A stretch of 64,000 nt of DNA from Hyphomicrobiales bacterium (GTDB lineage Bacteria > Pseudomonadota > Alphaproteobacteria > Rhizobiales > Rhizobiaceae), in assembly GCA_002400845.2 (NCBI GenBank), contig NVRK02000015.1:62001-126000 (forward strand). The letters are read 5' to 3'. Position 1 is the stretch's first letter; every line of letters begins with the position of its first letter. The position numbers were made by a program, and so were the translations under genes. Below, piece by piece: positions 28,889 through 37,348 of this stretch. Below the pieces are notes generated by a model. It worked only from the letters and a program-made list of their open reading frames with translations, did no database searches and was not told the origin of the DNA.

Positions 28889-30978
28889 TGCAATACGACA
28901 TTGCCTTTGCACCTCATTTACCCCTTTGGCTTTTAGTCATACTCATTGGCGTAAGCTTACTCTTTGTAGCTTGGGGATTGCTGCTTCGTTTGCGTGGCTC
29001 ATTTCTAAGAGCAATTGCATGGGGCTTGCTAGGCATCGCTTTGTTAAATCCATCATTACTAATTGAAGAGCGTGAAAAATTAAAAAGCATCATCGCCATT
29101 GTTGCTGACAAATCAGGAAGTCAAAATCTGGACGGGCGCAACAAACAAACTGATCTTATAAAATCTAAGTTAATTGAGCGCATAAATAAATCTGGGAATT
29201 TTGAAATTCGAGAAATAGATGTAAGAGACCAAATCTCACCAGATACAGACATATCAACCGCCCTTTTTTCTGCCCTACAATCTATCTTAAATGATGTACC
29301 AACCAATCAAATTGCAGGGTCTGTATTCATCACAGATGGCAGAGTACATGACATTCCAAACGATAATGAAGTGCTCAATATAGATGCACCGCTTCACGTG
29401 CTGGTTACAGGTGAAGAAAACGAAAAAGACAGGCAGATAAAAATCGTCGAAGCACCACGTTATGCAGTGGTTGGCGAAAGCTACGAAATATCCTACGAAA
29501 TAACACAACAAGGCTTTGAACAAGACCAAGAGATAGAAGTACAAATCTACGTAGATGGCGAACTCATTACCGTTGAGCCTGCAATTGCTGGCGAAGTTTT
29601 TTCATTCGTTGATAATTTACAACATGGTGGAAAAAACATTATCGAATTTAAAATTGCACCTCAACTGGATGAATTGACACCCGCTAACAATCAAGTCTTT
29701 ACGACAATAAATGGCATTCGTGAAAATTTAAGAGTATTGCTGGTATCAGGCGAACCCCATATTGGTGAACGCACATGGCGCAATTTGTTGAAATCTGATG
29801 CCAGTGTAGATCTGGTTCATTTTACAATTTTAAGGCCGCCTGAAAAACAAGACGGTACACCCATCAACCAACTGTCCTTGATTGCATTTCCAACCCGTGA
29901 ATTATTTGTAGAAAAAATTGATGAGTTTGATTTAATCATCTTTGATCGCTACTCAAGACGCGGTGTATTACCAAATTTATATTTTGAAAACATCACGCGT
30001 TATGTTCGAGATGGAGGAGCAATATTAATTGCCGCTGGCCCCGAATTTGGCATTACTGGGAGCATTGCTCAAACCCCATTAGCAAAAGTATTACCAGCGT
30101 TGCCAACAGGTAAAATGTACCAAAAGCCTTACAAACCGCTCATTTCTAATTTAGGTCAAAAACACCCTGTTACAAAGGGCCTTGATAAGGGGCGCGCACT
30201 AGACCCTAATTGGAGTGAATGGTTTAGAAGCATTAGCGTTAGCACACCAACAGGTGACGTTGTAATGGAAGGTGCAAACAAATCTCCTTTACTGATATTA
30301 CAACGCTTTGATGAAGGCAGAGTTGCATTGCTTTTGTCAGATCATTCTTGGCTTTGGGCACGCGGCTATAATGGTGGTGGGCCACATGTTCAGTTATTAC
30401 GGCGCATTTCTCATTGGTTAATGAAAGAACCTGAACTGGAAGAAGAGCGCTTAATCGCACATGGCGATGGCGATACAATATCTATTATGCGCCAGACGCT
30501 TGAAACAGATGCACCAGAGGTAAAAATCATCACCCCCTCTGGTAAAGAAATAATTATCGCCTTAACAGCCCAACAAGATTCAGAGCAAGAAACAGGCGTT
30601 TTTAAAGCGCAAATCAAAACTTCCGAAATCGGTCTCTATCAAATCGCCAATGGTGAACTAACGGCCCTTACTCACATTGGTCCTCCGAACCCAAAAGAAT
30701 TTGCAAATGTCATTAGCACGCAAAACCTTTTAAAACCCATCGTTGAAAAAAGTGGTGGTAAGATTATGCGCATATCAAAAGATGCAAATAACCTACCCAG
30801 AATTTTAGCAATACGCGAAGGAGCGGCGGCAAAAGGCAATGGCTGGATAGGCTTTAACAATACAAATGCAACCCAGTTAATAGGCGTTAACCGAATAAGC
30901 CTTTTCAGTGGTTTGTTTGGCCTAGCTCTTTTGATTTTTATATTTGCCGCAGTGTGGACCCGTGAGGGCAAACATTAG
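28888..30978 (+). CDS. Membrane-anchored GATase1-like/vWA-type protein
   Basis: 696 residues from the ATG at 28888, which overlaps the previous stop as TAATG (translational coupling). Two N-terminal helices (LPLWLLVILIGVSLLFVAWGL, AIAWGLLGIALLNPSL), then a vWA-like strand (IIAIVADKSGSQN), a beta-rich middle, a class I glutamine-amidotransferase-like region (DLIIFDRYSRRGVLPN ... GGAILIAAGPEFG), and a C-terminal helix (ISLFSGLFGLALLIFIFAAVW). No catalytic Cys of GATase is evident, so the fold is probably structural. Last gene of the MoxR operon. Confidence 0.88.
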   Translation: MQYDIAFAPHLPLWLLVILIGVSLLFVAWGLLLRLRGSFLRAIAWGLLGIALLNPSLLIEEREKLKSIIAIVADKSGSQNLDGRNKQTDLIKSKLIERINKSGNFEIREIDVRDQISPDTDISTALFSALQSILNDVPTNQIAGSVFITDGRVHDIPNDNEVLNIDAPLHVLVTGEENEKDRQIKIVEAPRYAVVGESYEISYEITQQGFEQDQEIEVQIYVDGELITVEPAIAGEVFSFVDNLQHGGKNIIEFKIAPQLDELTPANNQVFTTINGIRENLRVLLVSGEPHIGERTWRNLLKSDASVDLVHFTILRPPEKQDGTPINQLSLIAFPTRELFVEKIDEFDLIIFDRYSRRGVLPNLYFENITRYVRDGGAILIAAGPEFGITGSIAQTPLAKVLPALPTGKMYQKPYKPLISNLGQKHPVTKGLDKGRALDPNWSEWFRSISVSTPTGDVVMEGANKSPLLILQRFDEGRVALLLSDHSWLWARGYNGGGPHVQLLRRISHWLMKEPELEEERLIAHGDGDTISIMRQTLETDAPEVKIITPSGKEIIIALTAQQDSEQETGVFKAQIKTSEIGLYQIANGELTALTHIGPPNPKEFANVISTQNLLKPIVEKSGGKIMRISKDANNLPRILAIREGAAAKGNGWIGFNNTNATQLIGVNRISLFSGLFGLALLIFIFAAVWTREGKH

Positions 30979-31000
30979 TCACCCTCTACAAGGCCCAAAA

Positions 31001-31537
31001 CTATACGATACGCTGAGCAATTCCCTCATAAAGATCGCTCGCACCTTCCACCAATTCTAAACCCAACAAACGCCCAGCATCTACAGGACCAGGCAATGTT
31101 AATTTACCATAAGTAATTCGTTTAAAACCAAAACGTTGATAATAGGCCAAGTCACCGACTAATATTATGAATTTATGACCCTCTTGTTTTGCCGCATTTA
31201 TCGCACGGTTCATTAATTCACGCCCAATGCCAATGCTTCTAAGTTCTGGGTTAGCGATAAGCGGGCCTAAGATTAGGCATTCTTCGCCCCCAACTAAAAT
31301 ACGCGTCAAACGCACAGAACCTACAATGTCATTGCAAGTATCATCACCAGCCTGCTCGTCAAAACGAGTAGCTACAAAGCATAAAGAGCTTTCGGGTGCC
31401 ACACCCTCGCGCAATCTAAAGGCAGTACGGGTATATCTACCAGGACCGAAAGTTAAAGCGGCTAACGCATCCATTTTTGGATAATCGTTATTGTTTGCTT
31501 GGCGAATAATGAATGTAAGTGAATTAAAATTTGTCAT
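31001..31537 (-). CDS. GNAT-family N-acetyltransferase
   Basis: 178 residues with the acetyl-CoA-binding motif GPLIANPELRSIGIGRELMNRAI (R/QxxGxG/A pattern as RSIGIG) followed by FIILVGDLAYYQRFGFKRI, a hallmark of the YhbS-like subgroup. The substrate is unknown. It is convergent with the MoxR operon, 22 bp from its end. Confidence 0.9.
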   Translation of the reverse strand: MTNFNSLTFIIRQANNNDYPKMDALAALTFGPGRYTRTAFRLREGVAPESSLCFVATRFDEQAGDDTCNDIVGSVRLTRILVGGEECLILGPLIANPELRSIGIGRELMNRAINAAKQEGHKFIILVGDLAYYQRFGFKRITYGKLTLPGPVDAGRLLGLELVEGASDLYEGIAQRIV

Positions 31538-31934
31538 GTAAATACCGGATCAAAAAAGTAAGTGAACACCAGCAAAACATTTTAGAAAATCTACTTTACC
31601 GACGCACGAATAAATGGACTGCGCAATATTATTGCGGCAATCACTAATTTTATTCTTCGTCGTAGATTTTGTTTTTCCAAATGCAAAGGACAAATCCAAT
31701 TGTTAAAATATCTAAACCCCAGCTATCATGCAACTTTCATTCGGTCCAGTTATTTTTAAACTCTATGTTAAATTCCCTATAAATCTAATACTTATCTAAT
31801 TAAAAACAAACAAGAAAAGCCATTAAATAAAAGGGATCTGCAAAACAGTGCACGATATGTTCACTAATTAAAAATAGTAAACTTAAAAAAACAGTCTAAA
31901 TATAAGCTATATTAATGAGCTTTAAGGATAAAAA
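31538..31934. other. Intergenic region, AT-rich
   Basis: About 400 bp between the divergent GNAT and GST genes. CGCAATATTATTGCG at 31622-31636 is a perfect 15-base inverted repeat with a 3-base centre. AT-rich sequence from 31730 to 31930 probably contains the GST promoter, but I cannot fix it. No reading frame of note. Confidence 0.5.
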
Positions 31935-32912
31935 ATGGGTTTACTAGTTGAAGGCAAATGGCACGACCAGTGGTACGATACAAAAACGACTGGGGGGAAA
32001 TTTGTTCGCGCAGATTCTAAATTCAGAAATTGGATTACTGCAGATGGCAGCGCTGGCCCAAGCGGTGAAGGCGGTTTTAAGGCCGAGGCAAACCGTTATC
32101 ACCTTTATGTTTCACTTGCCTGTCCTTGGGCACATAGAACGTTGATCTTTAGAAAATTGAAAAAATTGGAAGAGATGATCTCAATTTCTGTAGTCGATCA
32201 CTATATGGGAACATCTGGTTGGACCTTTAACCAAAATGAAGGCGTCATTGTCGACCCAATTCATAATGCGCAATTCATGCACCAAATTTATACACAAGCA
32301 GACAGTAATTTTTCTGGCCGCGTTACTGTGCCCGTTTTATGGGACAAAAAACAAAATACAATTGTGTCTAATGAATCATCAGAAATCATCAGAATGCTCA
32401 ATTCTGCTTTCAATAATATTGGTGCAGCAGATGGTGACTATTACCCTCAAAACTTGCGTCCACAAATCGACAAAATTAATGACAAAATTTATCACGCAAT
32501 AAACAACGGTGTTTATAAATGTGGGTTTGCATCTACCCAAGAAGCGTATGAAGAACCGTTCAAAGCATTATTTTTAGAACTTGACGCAGTTGAAGCAATA
32601 CTCGAAAAAAATCGCTACTTAACTGGTGCTCAAATTACAGAAGCAGATTGGCGGTTATTTACCACCCTCATTCGTTTTGACGCGGTTTATGTCGGCCATT
32701 TTAAATGCAACAAAAAACGCATCGCCGATTTTCCAAATATGTCTAATTATTTGTATGAACTATACCAAATTTCTGGCATTGCAGAGACCGTAAATATGGA
32801 ACACATCAAAAAGCATTATTATGGTAGCCACGAAACAATTAATCCGCATTTGGTCGTGCCACTAGGTCCAGAATTAAACTTCAACATGCCACATAATAGA
32901 GCCTCGTTATAA
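31935..32912 (+). CDS. Glutathionyl-hydroquinone reductase (Xi-class GST, YqjG/PcpF type)
   Basis: 325 residues. Cys63 in LACPWAHRT is the redox-active cysteine of the Xi class (CPWAHRT), which uses glutathione to reduce glutathionyl-hydroquinones. Other family features are YHLYVSLACPWAHRTL, VPVLWDKKQNTIVSNESSEIIRML and the C-terminal helical domain (TEADWRLFTTLIRFDAVYVGHFKCN). AAGGATAAAA lies before the ATG. Single gene, convergent with a Nudix gene. Confidence 0.93.
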   Translation: MGLLVEGKWHDQWYDTKTTGGKFVRADSKFRNWITADGSAGPSGEGGFKAEANRYHLYVSLACPWAHRTLIFRKLKKLEEMISISVVDHYMGTSGWTFNQNEGVIVDPIHNAQFMHQIYTQADSNFSGRVTVPVLWDKKQNTIVSNESSEIIRMLNSAFNNIGAADGDYYPQNLRPQIDKINDKIYHAINNGVYKCGFASTQEAYEEPFKALFLELDAVEAILEKNRYLTGAQITEADWRLFTTLIRFDAVYVGHFKCNKKRIADFPNMSNYLYELYQISGIAETVNMEHIKKHYYGSHETINPHLVVPLGPELNFNMPHNRASL

Positions 32913-32925
32913 AGCAATAATAGAA

Positions 32926-33387
32926 TTACCAGATTTGTGAGATTTCTTTTCCATCTAACATTTCTGCCAATCTATCTTTGGTAGATTGAGTAGTATTGGC
33001 AGGCAAAGCATCAAGCGCAAAAAAACCAGCTTCCTTAATTTCCCAGTTGGCAGCAAACGCTTTCGTTTGTTCCCATTTTTCTACTTTATAGAGCAATACA
33101 TGATCGCGCTTGGTTACTTTCTTATTTGCATAGACTGCAAATAGTTTTGGCTCACAAAGACACGTTATTCCTGTTTCCTCAAACAATTCTTTGCCAGCAG
33201 TATGCGCAGCCGTGTGGCCGATCTCTACACCACCACCTGGCAAGTACCATCCATCGATATATGTATGACGCACCAGCAAAATCTCTTGCACATCGTTTAG
33301 TACAACAATTCGAACACCCATTGTCATTGGGCGTGTAAAACGAAAAATGAAATGCAACAAATGTGCTCTTAACGGAACCTTGCTCAT
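32926..33387 (-). CDS. Nudix hydrolase
   Basis: 153 residues with the Nudix box GGGVEIGHTAAHTAGKELFEETGI, which shows GX5EX7 then KELFEE in place of REXXEE (Lys instead of Arg; the metal-binding Glu residues are kept). It is preceded by VLNDVQEILLVRHTYIDGWYLPG. Substrate unknown; the short form resembles nucleotide-pool or NUDT-type members. ATTCTCTCTTTT region upstream gives a GAGAG ribosome site. Confidence 0.88.
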   Translation of the reverse strand: MSKVPLRAHLLHFIFRFTRPMTMGVRIVVLNDVQEILLVRHTYIDGWYLPGGGVEIGHTAAHTAGKELFEETGITCLCEPKLFAVYANKKVTKRDHVLLYKVEKWEQTKAFAANWEIKEAGFFALDALPANTTQSTKDRLAEMLDGKEISQIW

Positions 33388-33499
33388 TCTCTCTTTTAAC
33401 CTGAAAAAATAGAAACTAAAAGCATTAGTAAAACCACATGCATACAGCCATTTAATCAGAAAGCTTGATTAGTAATCTATTCTGGCATAAGCGCTTAGT

Positions 33500-34399
33500 A
33501 TGTTTAAATTGGCACATATTTCAGATATCCACCTTGGGCCATTGCCGCCTGTAAGCAAACGCGAATTGGTTTCAAAGCGCATCACTGGCTACATAAATTG
33601 GAAGCGAAATCGCTCCAAGCACCAAGATCAAAACATTACTGCCAGTCTGCTTAAATATATGAATAGCTTAAATCCAGATCATCAAATTATCACGGGTGAT
33701 CTCATTAATTTAGGCCTTGATAGCGAAATTGAAAATGCGCAAAAATGGCTGGAAAAATCATTCGCACCTCGCGATACAACCGTTATTTGTGGCAACCATG
33801 ATGCCTATGTAAGAGGTTCATTAGCTAAAGCTTTTAAAGCGTGGTCACCTTGGGTTGTAGGTGATAAAAATAAACCTATAAAAACGGACAAGGATTTTCC
33901 GTCCGTTAGACGACGCGGAAAAATTTCTATTATTTCTTGCAATTCAGCAAGAGCATCTGCCCCCTTTTTGGCAACGGGTTATTTTAAATATGACCAAGCC
34001 ATACGACTAAAAGAAATTTTAGAAGTCGAACGCAAAACGGGGCAATGTCGCATTGTCATTATTCACCATGCGCCTTTTCCCAATGCCACGCACAAACACA
34101 AGCGCTTGCTGGGGTTAAACAATTTTCTACAAGTTATTAAAACTGAAGGCGCAGAGTTAATTTTACACGGTCACACACATCTTGATACACATTCAAAAAT
34201 TAAGGGCCCTGATTCAGATGTGCCCGTAATTTGTGTTCCAGCCGCATATCAATGGGCAGGCCATAAAAAGCCAGCTTCTGGCGTAAACATATACAACATT
34301 GAAAAAAGCGATAAGACTTGGCAAATCGAAGTTGAACGTCATGGTCTCTTAAAAGATACAGACACAAATTTTAGTTTGATAAACAAAACTAAGTTTTGA
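33500..34399 (+). CDS. Calcineurin-like metallophosphoesterase
   Basis: 299 residues. All metal-site motifs are present: HISDIHLG (residues 6-13), GDLINLGL, CGNHDAY, IIHHAPFP and GHTHLDTHS. The order and spacing are those of class III cyclic-nucleotide-phosphodiesterase-like/YfcE-type phosphoesterases. There is no signal peptide, so it acts in the cytoplasm. The substrate is not predictable. Convergent with the tail-anchored-like protein gene 18 bp on. Confidence 0.92.
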   Translation: MFKLAHISDIHLGPLPPVSKRELVSKRITGYINWKRNRSKHQDQNITASLLKYMNSLNPDHQIITGDLINLGLDSEIENAQKWLEKSFAPRDTTVICGNHDAYVRGSLAKAFKAWSPWVVGDKNKPIKTDKDFPSVRRRGKISIISCNSARASAPFLATGYFKYDQAIRLKEILEVERKTGQCRIVIIHHAPFPNATHKHKRLLGLNNFLQVIKTEGAELILHGHTHLDTHSKIKGPDSDVPVICVPAAYQWAGHKKPASGVNIYNIEKSDKTWQIEVERHGLLKDTDTNFSLINKTKF

Positions 34400-34417
34400 G
34401 AATAGAAGGTTACAAAC

Positions 34418-35044
34418 CTACTTAATCAGGTTCAGACCTTCAGGAATAATGCCATACCATGCAGCTGCTATCATGGCAGCAGCGCCCACAAGAATGCCAA
34501 GCAATATCCAGCCGACATATTTCCAACCATATCCATCTTCTTGAATAGGTTTTGTTTGCGTGGTAACTTGCTCTTCTTCATTTATTGCATCATTAAAATC
34601 ATAATCACGCAAGGCCATCCAATCGCCTTCAATTGCACGTTCACGTTCCAAAACACGCTCAGCAGCATAGGCAGTAACGGCCTTACCAATACGAATTCTG
34701 TCTTCTGATTTAGCAAGAATTTTACGGCCCAGTCGCGTATCTTTAACAAATTCGTACATGCGCTTATCACGGCCCATACGAACAAAAGTAGTAATATCAA
34801 TCCATAGGCGCGGAATTTCACCATTGGTTAGGGCAAATTCAAATTGCTCACTGTCATCAGGGATATCTTCAAAAACAGATTGTAAGTCTTTTGCTAAAAG
34901 TTCCAATCTTGTAAAAGCCGCCAGCTTCATGTCAACCACAACGTCACTTCTCATTGCTTGGTCGCTACGTACCCGTGCCATTGCATCCGCAAGGTCATGT
35001 ACTTTCGCTTCTAATTTTTTTGCATCCATATTACGATCAGACAT
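34418..35044 (-). CDS. Hypothetical protein with C-terminal membrane anchor
   Basis: 208 residues from the ATG at 35044 (MSDRNMDAKKLEAKVHDL). The body is soluble and helical, with LARV/RSDQAMRSDVVVDMKLAAFTRLELLAKDL. A single strong helix, WKYVGWILLGILVGAAAMIAAAWYGIIP, ends nearly at the C-terminus, so the protein looks tail-anchored with its bulk in the cytoplasm. I know similar unnamed proteins in rhizobia but no function. An in-frame start 10 codons upstream is less likely. Confidence 0.75.
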   Translation of the reverse strand: MSDRNMDAKKLEAKVHDLADAMARVRSDQAMRSDVVVDMKLAAFTRLELLAKDLQSVFEDIPDDSEQFEFALTNGEIPRLWIDITTFVRMGRDKRMYEFVKDTRLGRKILAKSEDRIRIGKAVTAYAAERVLERERAIEGDWMALRDYDFNDAINEEEQVTTQTKPIQEDGYGWKYVGWILLGILVGAAAMIAAAWYGIIPEGLNLIK

Positions 35045-35229
35045 TTTATACTCCATACAAATTGGCTCAATCAACCGACGAACCTAACGTTATACTTAAC
35101 AATATATTAATTTTTGCCAAAAATGCAACTTTAACGTATCTACTTAGTTCAAACGTCTATGCAAAATTTAGATTTTAGGTGAGACTGCCCCACCCCTAAT
35201 GACACAAGATATACCGTTTATTTTGCCGC

Positions 35230-36909
35230 CTATTTAAGCGAGCCGTTCATTGCAGATACAAGTGCCATAGTAGAAGCCGTTACAATATTGGCATTAATAC
35301 CAACACCAAATACTGTTTTCTCGCCAATTTTCACCTGCATATAGCAAATTGCCGTCGCATCAGAGCCTTGTTTTAAAGAATGTTCAGAGTAATCAACAAC
35401 ACTTATTTCTGTTTCGAAATGCGTAGACAAAGCATTAGCAAAACTATCCACTGGTCCAGTACCATGGCCTTCAATATCAACTTCCATACCATCTTCTACA
35501 ATAGAAGCTTTTATCAATCGTAGTTTTGGATTCGATGCATCAATCAATGTTTCATGATTTACAAATTGTAATTTAGCACCTGGCTGTTCCACATAGATTT
35601 TTAAAAACTCTTCGTAAATTCTTTTAGAAGAAAGTTCTTTGCCTTCACCATCTGTGATTTCTTGAATGTCATTTCTAAATGCTACTTGCAATTCACGCGG
35701 TAAATTCAAGCCGTAATCTTCACTTAAAATATAAGCCAAACCGCCTTTGCCAGATTGAGAGTTAATACGAATAATCGCTTCATATGTACGCCCAACATCA
35801 AGCGGATCAATCGGTAAATACGGCACTTCCCAAGTAGGTGAATTTGCCTTGCGAATAGACTTCATGCCTTTATTAATAGCATCTTGGTGCGAACCAGAAA
35901 AAGCTGTGTAAACCAATTCACCCACATATGGATGACGCTCAGCAATTTTCAATTGGTTCGAATATTCATAAACACTTTTAATTCTATTGATGTCCGAACA
36001 ATCAAGTAACGGATCAATACCTTGCGTAAACATGTTCAATGCCAAATTCACGATGTCAACATTACCAGTGCGCTCACCATTGCCAAACAAAGTACCCTCA
36101 ACGCGGTCTGCACCTGCCATTAAGCCAAGTTCAGTTGCGGCAATGCCTGTGCCTCTATCATTGTGCGGATGAAGCGAAACGATGATATTTTCGCGGTTGT
36201 CTAAATTACGACACATCCACTCTATTTGATCTGCATAAATATTCGCGGTGGACATTTCTACAGTCGCTGGCAAGTTTAAGATTAGCTTATTGTCAGCAGT
36301 CGGCTTCATTTCTTCTGTAACCGCATTACAAATCTCAAGCGCAAATTCTAATTCTGTGCCTGTAAAACTTTCTGGAGAATATTCAAATCTAAACCCACCA
36401 CCAGCATTTTCCGCCATATCGCGGATCATTTTAGCGGCATCTGTTGCAATGGTTTTTATACCTGCACGGTCTTTACCAAATACAACACGGCGCTGTAATT
36501 CTGAAGTAGAATTATAAAAATGCACAATTGGTTTATTAGCACCTTCAAGAGACTGGAACGTACGCGTAATCAATTCTGGGCGACACTGAACCAAAACCTG
36601 TAATGAAACATCAGTTGGCACTTCGCCTTTTTCAATGCACCAACGCGCAAAATCAAAATCAGTTTGCGAAGCCGAAGGAAAGCCAATTTCTATTTCTTTA
36701 AACTTCATATCCAAAAGCAAGCGAAACATACGCTCTTTTCGATCTTGCCCCATCGGGTTAATCAACGCTTGGTTACCATCTCTAAGGTCAACAGAACACC
36801 AAATTGGTGGCGTTGTTATTTGCTTGCTTGGCCATGTACGATCTTCTAGGCCGACAGCAGGATATTGATGATATTTCTCTGCCGCTTGCATCATAATTTT
36901 TTCAGTCAT
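35230..36909 (-). CDS. leuA: 2-isopropylmalate synthase, type 2 (LeuA)
   Basis: First committed step of leucine synthesis: acetyl-CoA plus 2-ketoisovalerate to 2-isopropylmalate. 559 residues from the ATG at 36909, the length of the fungal/actinobacterial-type LeuA2. The catalytic TIM barrel shows WCSVDLRDGNQAL and SLHPHNDRGTGIAATELGLMAGADRVEGTLFGNGERTGNVDI; the C-terminal leucine-sensing domain spans about 440-559. GAGAG lies before the start; an upstream in-frame ATG at 36957 is rejected. The gene is preceded by a leader peptide and attenuator, so it is under leucine-responsive control. Confidence 0.96.
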   Translation of the reverse strand: MTEKIMMQAAEKYHQYPAVGLEDRTWPSKQITTPPIWCSVDLRDGNQALINPMGQDRKERMFRLLLDMKFKEIEIGFPSASQTDFDFARWCIEKGEVPTDVSLQVLVQCRPELITRTFQSLEGANKPIVHFYNSTSELQRRVVFGKDRAGIKTIATDAAKMIRDMAENAGGGFRFEYSPESFTGTELEFALEICNAVTEEMKPTADNKLILNLPATVEMSTANIYADQIEWMCRNLDNRENIIVSLHPHNDRGTGIAATELGLMAGADRVEGTLFGNGERTGNVDIVNLALNMFTQGIDPLLDCSDINRIKSVYEYSNQLKIAERHPYVGELVYTAFSGSHQDAINKGMKSIRKANSPTWEVPYLPIDPLDVGRTYEAIIRINSQSGKGGLAYILSEDYGLNLPRELQVAFRNDIQEITDGEGKELSSKRIYEEFLKIYVEQPGAKLQFVNHETLIDASNPKLRLIKASIVEDGMEVDIEGHGTGPVDSFANALSTHFETEISVVDYSEHSLKQGSDATAICYMQVKIGEKTVFGVGINANIVTASTMALVSAMNGSLK

Positions 36910-37036
36910 TTTATTTTCTCTCAGGCTAATCAAGCTATCCAAGCAATACACATTCATCTGTAGAACAGAAAGCGTTTTGTTGGCGTTGCCAATCTAAATA
37001 TATAAATTAATTATGGAAAAGAGCACTAACGGTTTC

Positions 37037-37062
37037 AAAAGAACCGACGATCGACCGCCGGG
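37037..37062 (-). terminator. Attenuator terminator of leuA
   Basis: On the minus strand CCGGCG pairs with CGTCGG (one G-T pair, 6-base loop) and is followed by TTCTTTT. It lies directly after the leader-peptide stop and about 130 bases before leuA. Its 5' arm is also one half of the competing antiterminator (37053-37087), the usual switch layout. Confidence 0.8.
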
Positions 37063-37087
37063 AGCTCTAAAAACAAACCCGACGATC
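37053..37087 (-). promoter_or_regulatory. Leu antiterminator stem
   Basis: GATCGTCGGG (plus-strand 37078-37087) pairs over 10 bp, with two G-T pairs, with CCCGGCGGTC (37053-37062), which is the 5' arm of the terminator. The first half lies in codons 31-34 of the leader, just before its stop. A ribosome reaching the stop would cover it and let the terminator form; a ribosome stalled on the Leu codons would leave it free to antiterminate. CCGACGATCG occurs twice (37044-37053 and 37079-37088), which is how the two structures compete. Confidence 0.75.
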
Positions 37088-37177
37088 GCACCTAAGCGCG
37101 AGCAGGAGTAAAGCCACGCTATGCGTTGCTTGAGTATTTAAATATTCTACAGCCTCATTTACAGTCTCAAAAGTCAT
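37067..37177 (-). CDS. leuL: leu operon leader peptide
   Basis: 36 codons, starting MTFETVNEAVEYLNTQATHS and continuing VALLLLALRCDRRVCF. Codons 23-26 are four consecutive Leu codons (TTA CTC CTG CTC), with a fifth Leu at 28, as in the enterobacterial leuL (which also has four in a row). The stop sits just before the attenuator stem. The ATG at 37177 lacks a strong ribosome site; an internal GTG at codon 21 would give a 16-residue leader with the same Leu run. It acts as a leucine sensor through ribosome stalling, not as a protein. Confidence 0.85.
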   Translation of the reverse strand: MTFETVNEAVEYLNTQATHSVALLLLALRCDRRVCF

Positions 37178-37254
37178 AATTCAGCCTAGGTTGTTTCTAC
37201 AAGCCACACAAGTCAAATAATTATTACTCTTTTACTTTTCAATAAAGTCAAAAC

Positions 37255-37285
37255 AATGAAGGCCTAAAAATTTCACACCTTCATT
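37255..37285 (-). terminator. Probable terminator of trpE(G)
   Basis: AATGAAGG (37255-37262) pairs perfectly with CCTTCATT (37278-37285). On the minus strand GTTTTGACTTT follows. It lies 64 bp after the trpE(G) stop. A second short stem, TATTCAC/GTGAATA, lies nearer the stop around 37300-37327. The stretch 37178-37254 between this and leuL should contain the leu promoter. Confidence 0.55.
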
Positions 37286-37348
37286 ATTATTGCCCCACTT
37301 TATTCACCTTCAAACTAAAAGTGAATATAAGCTTAGTCAAAATGTAAT

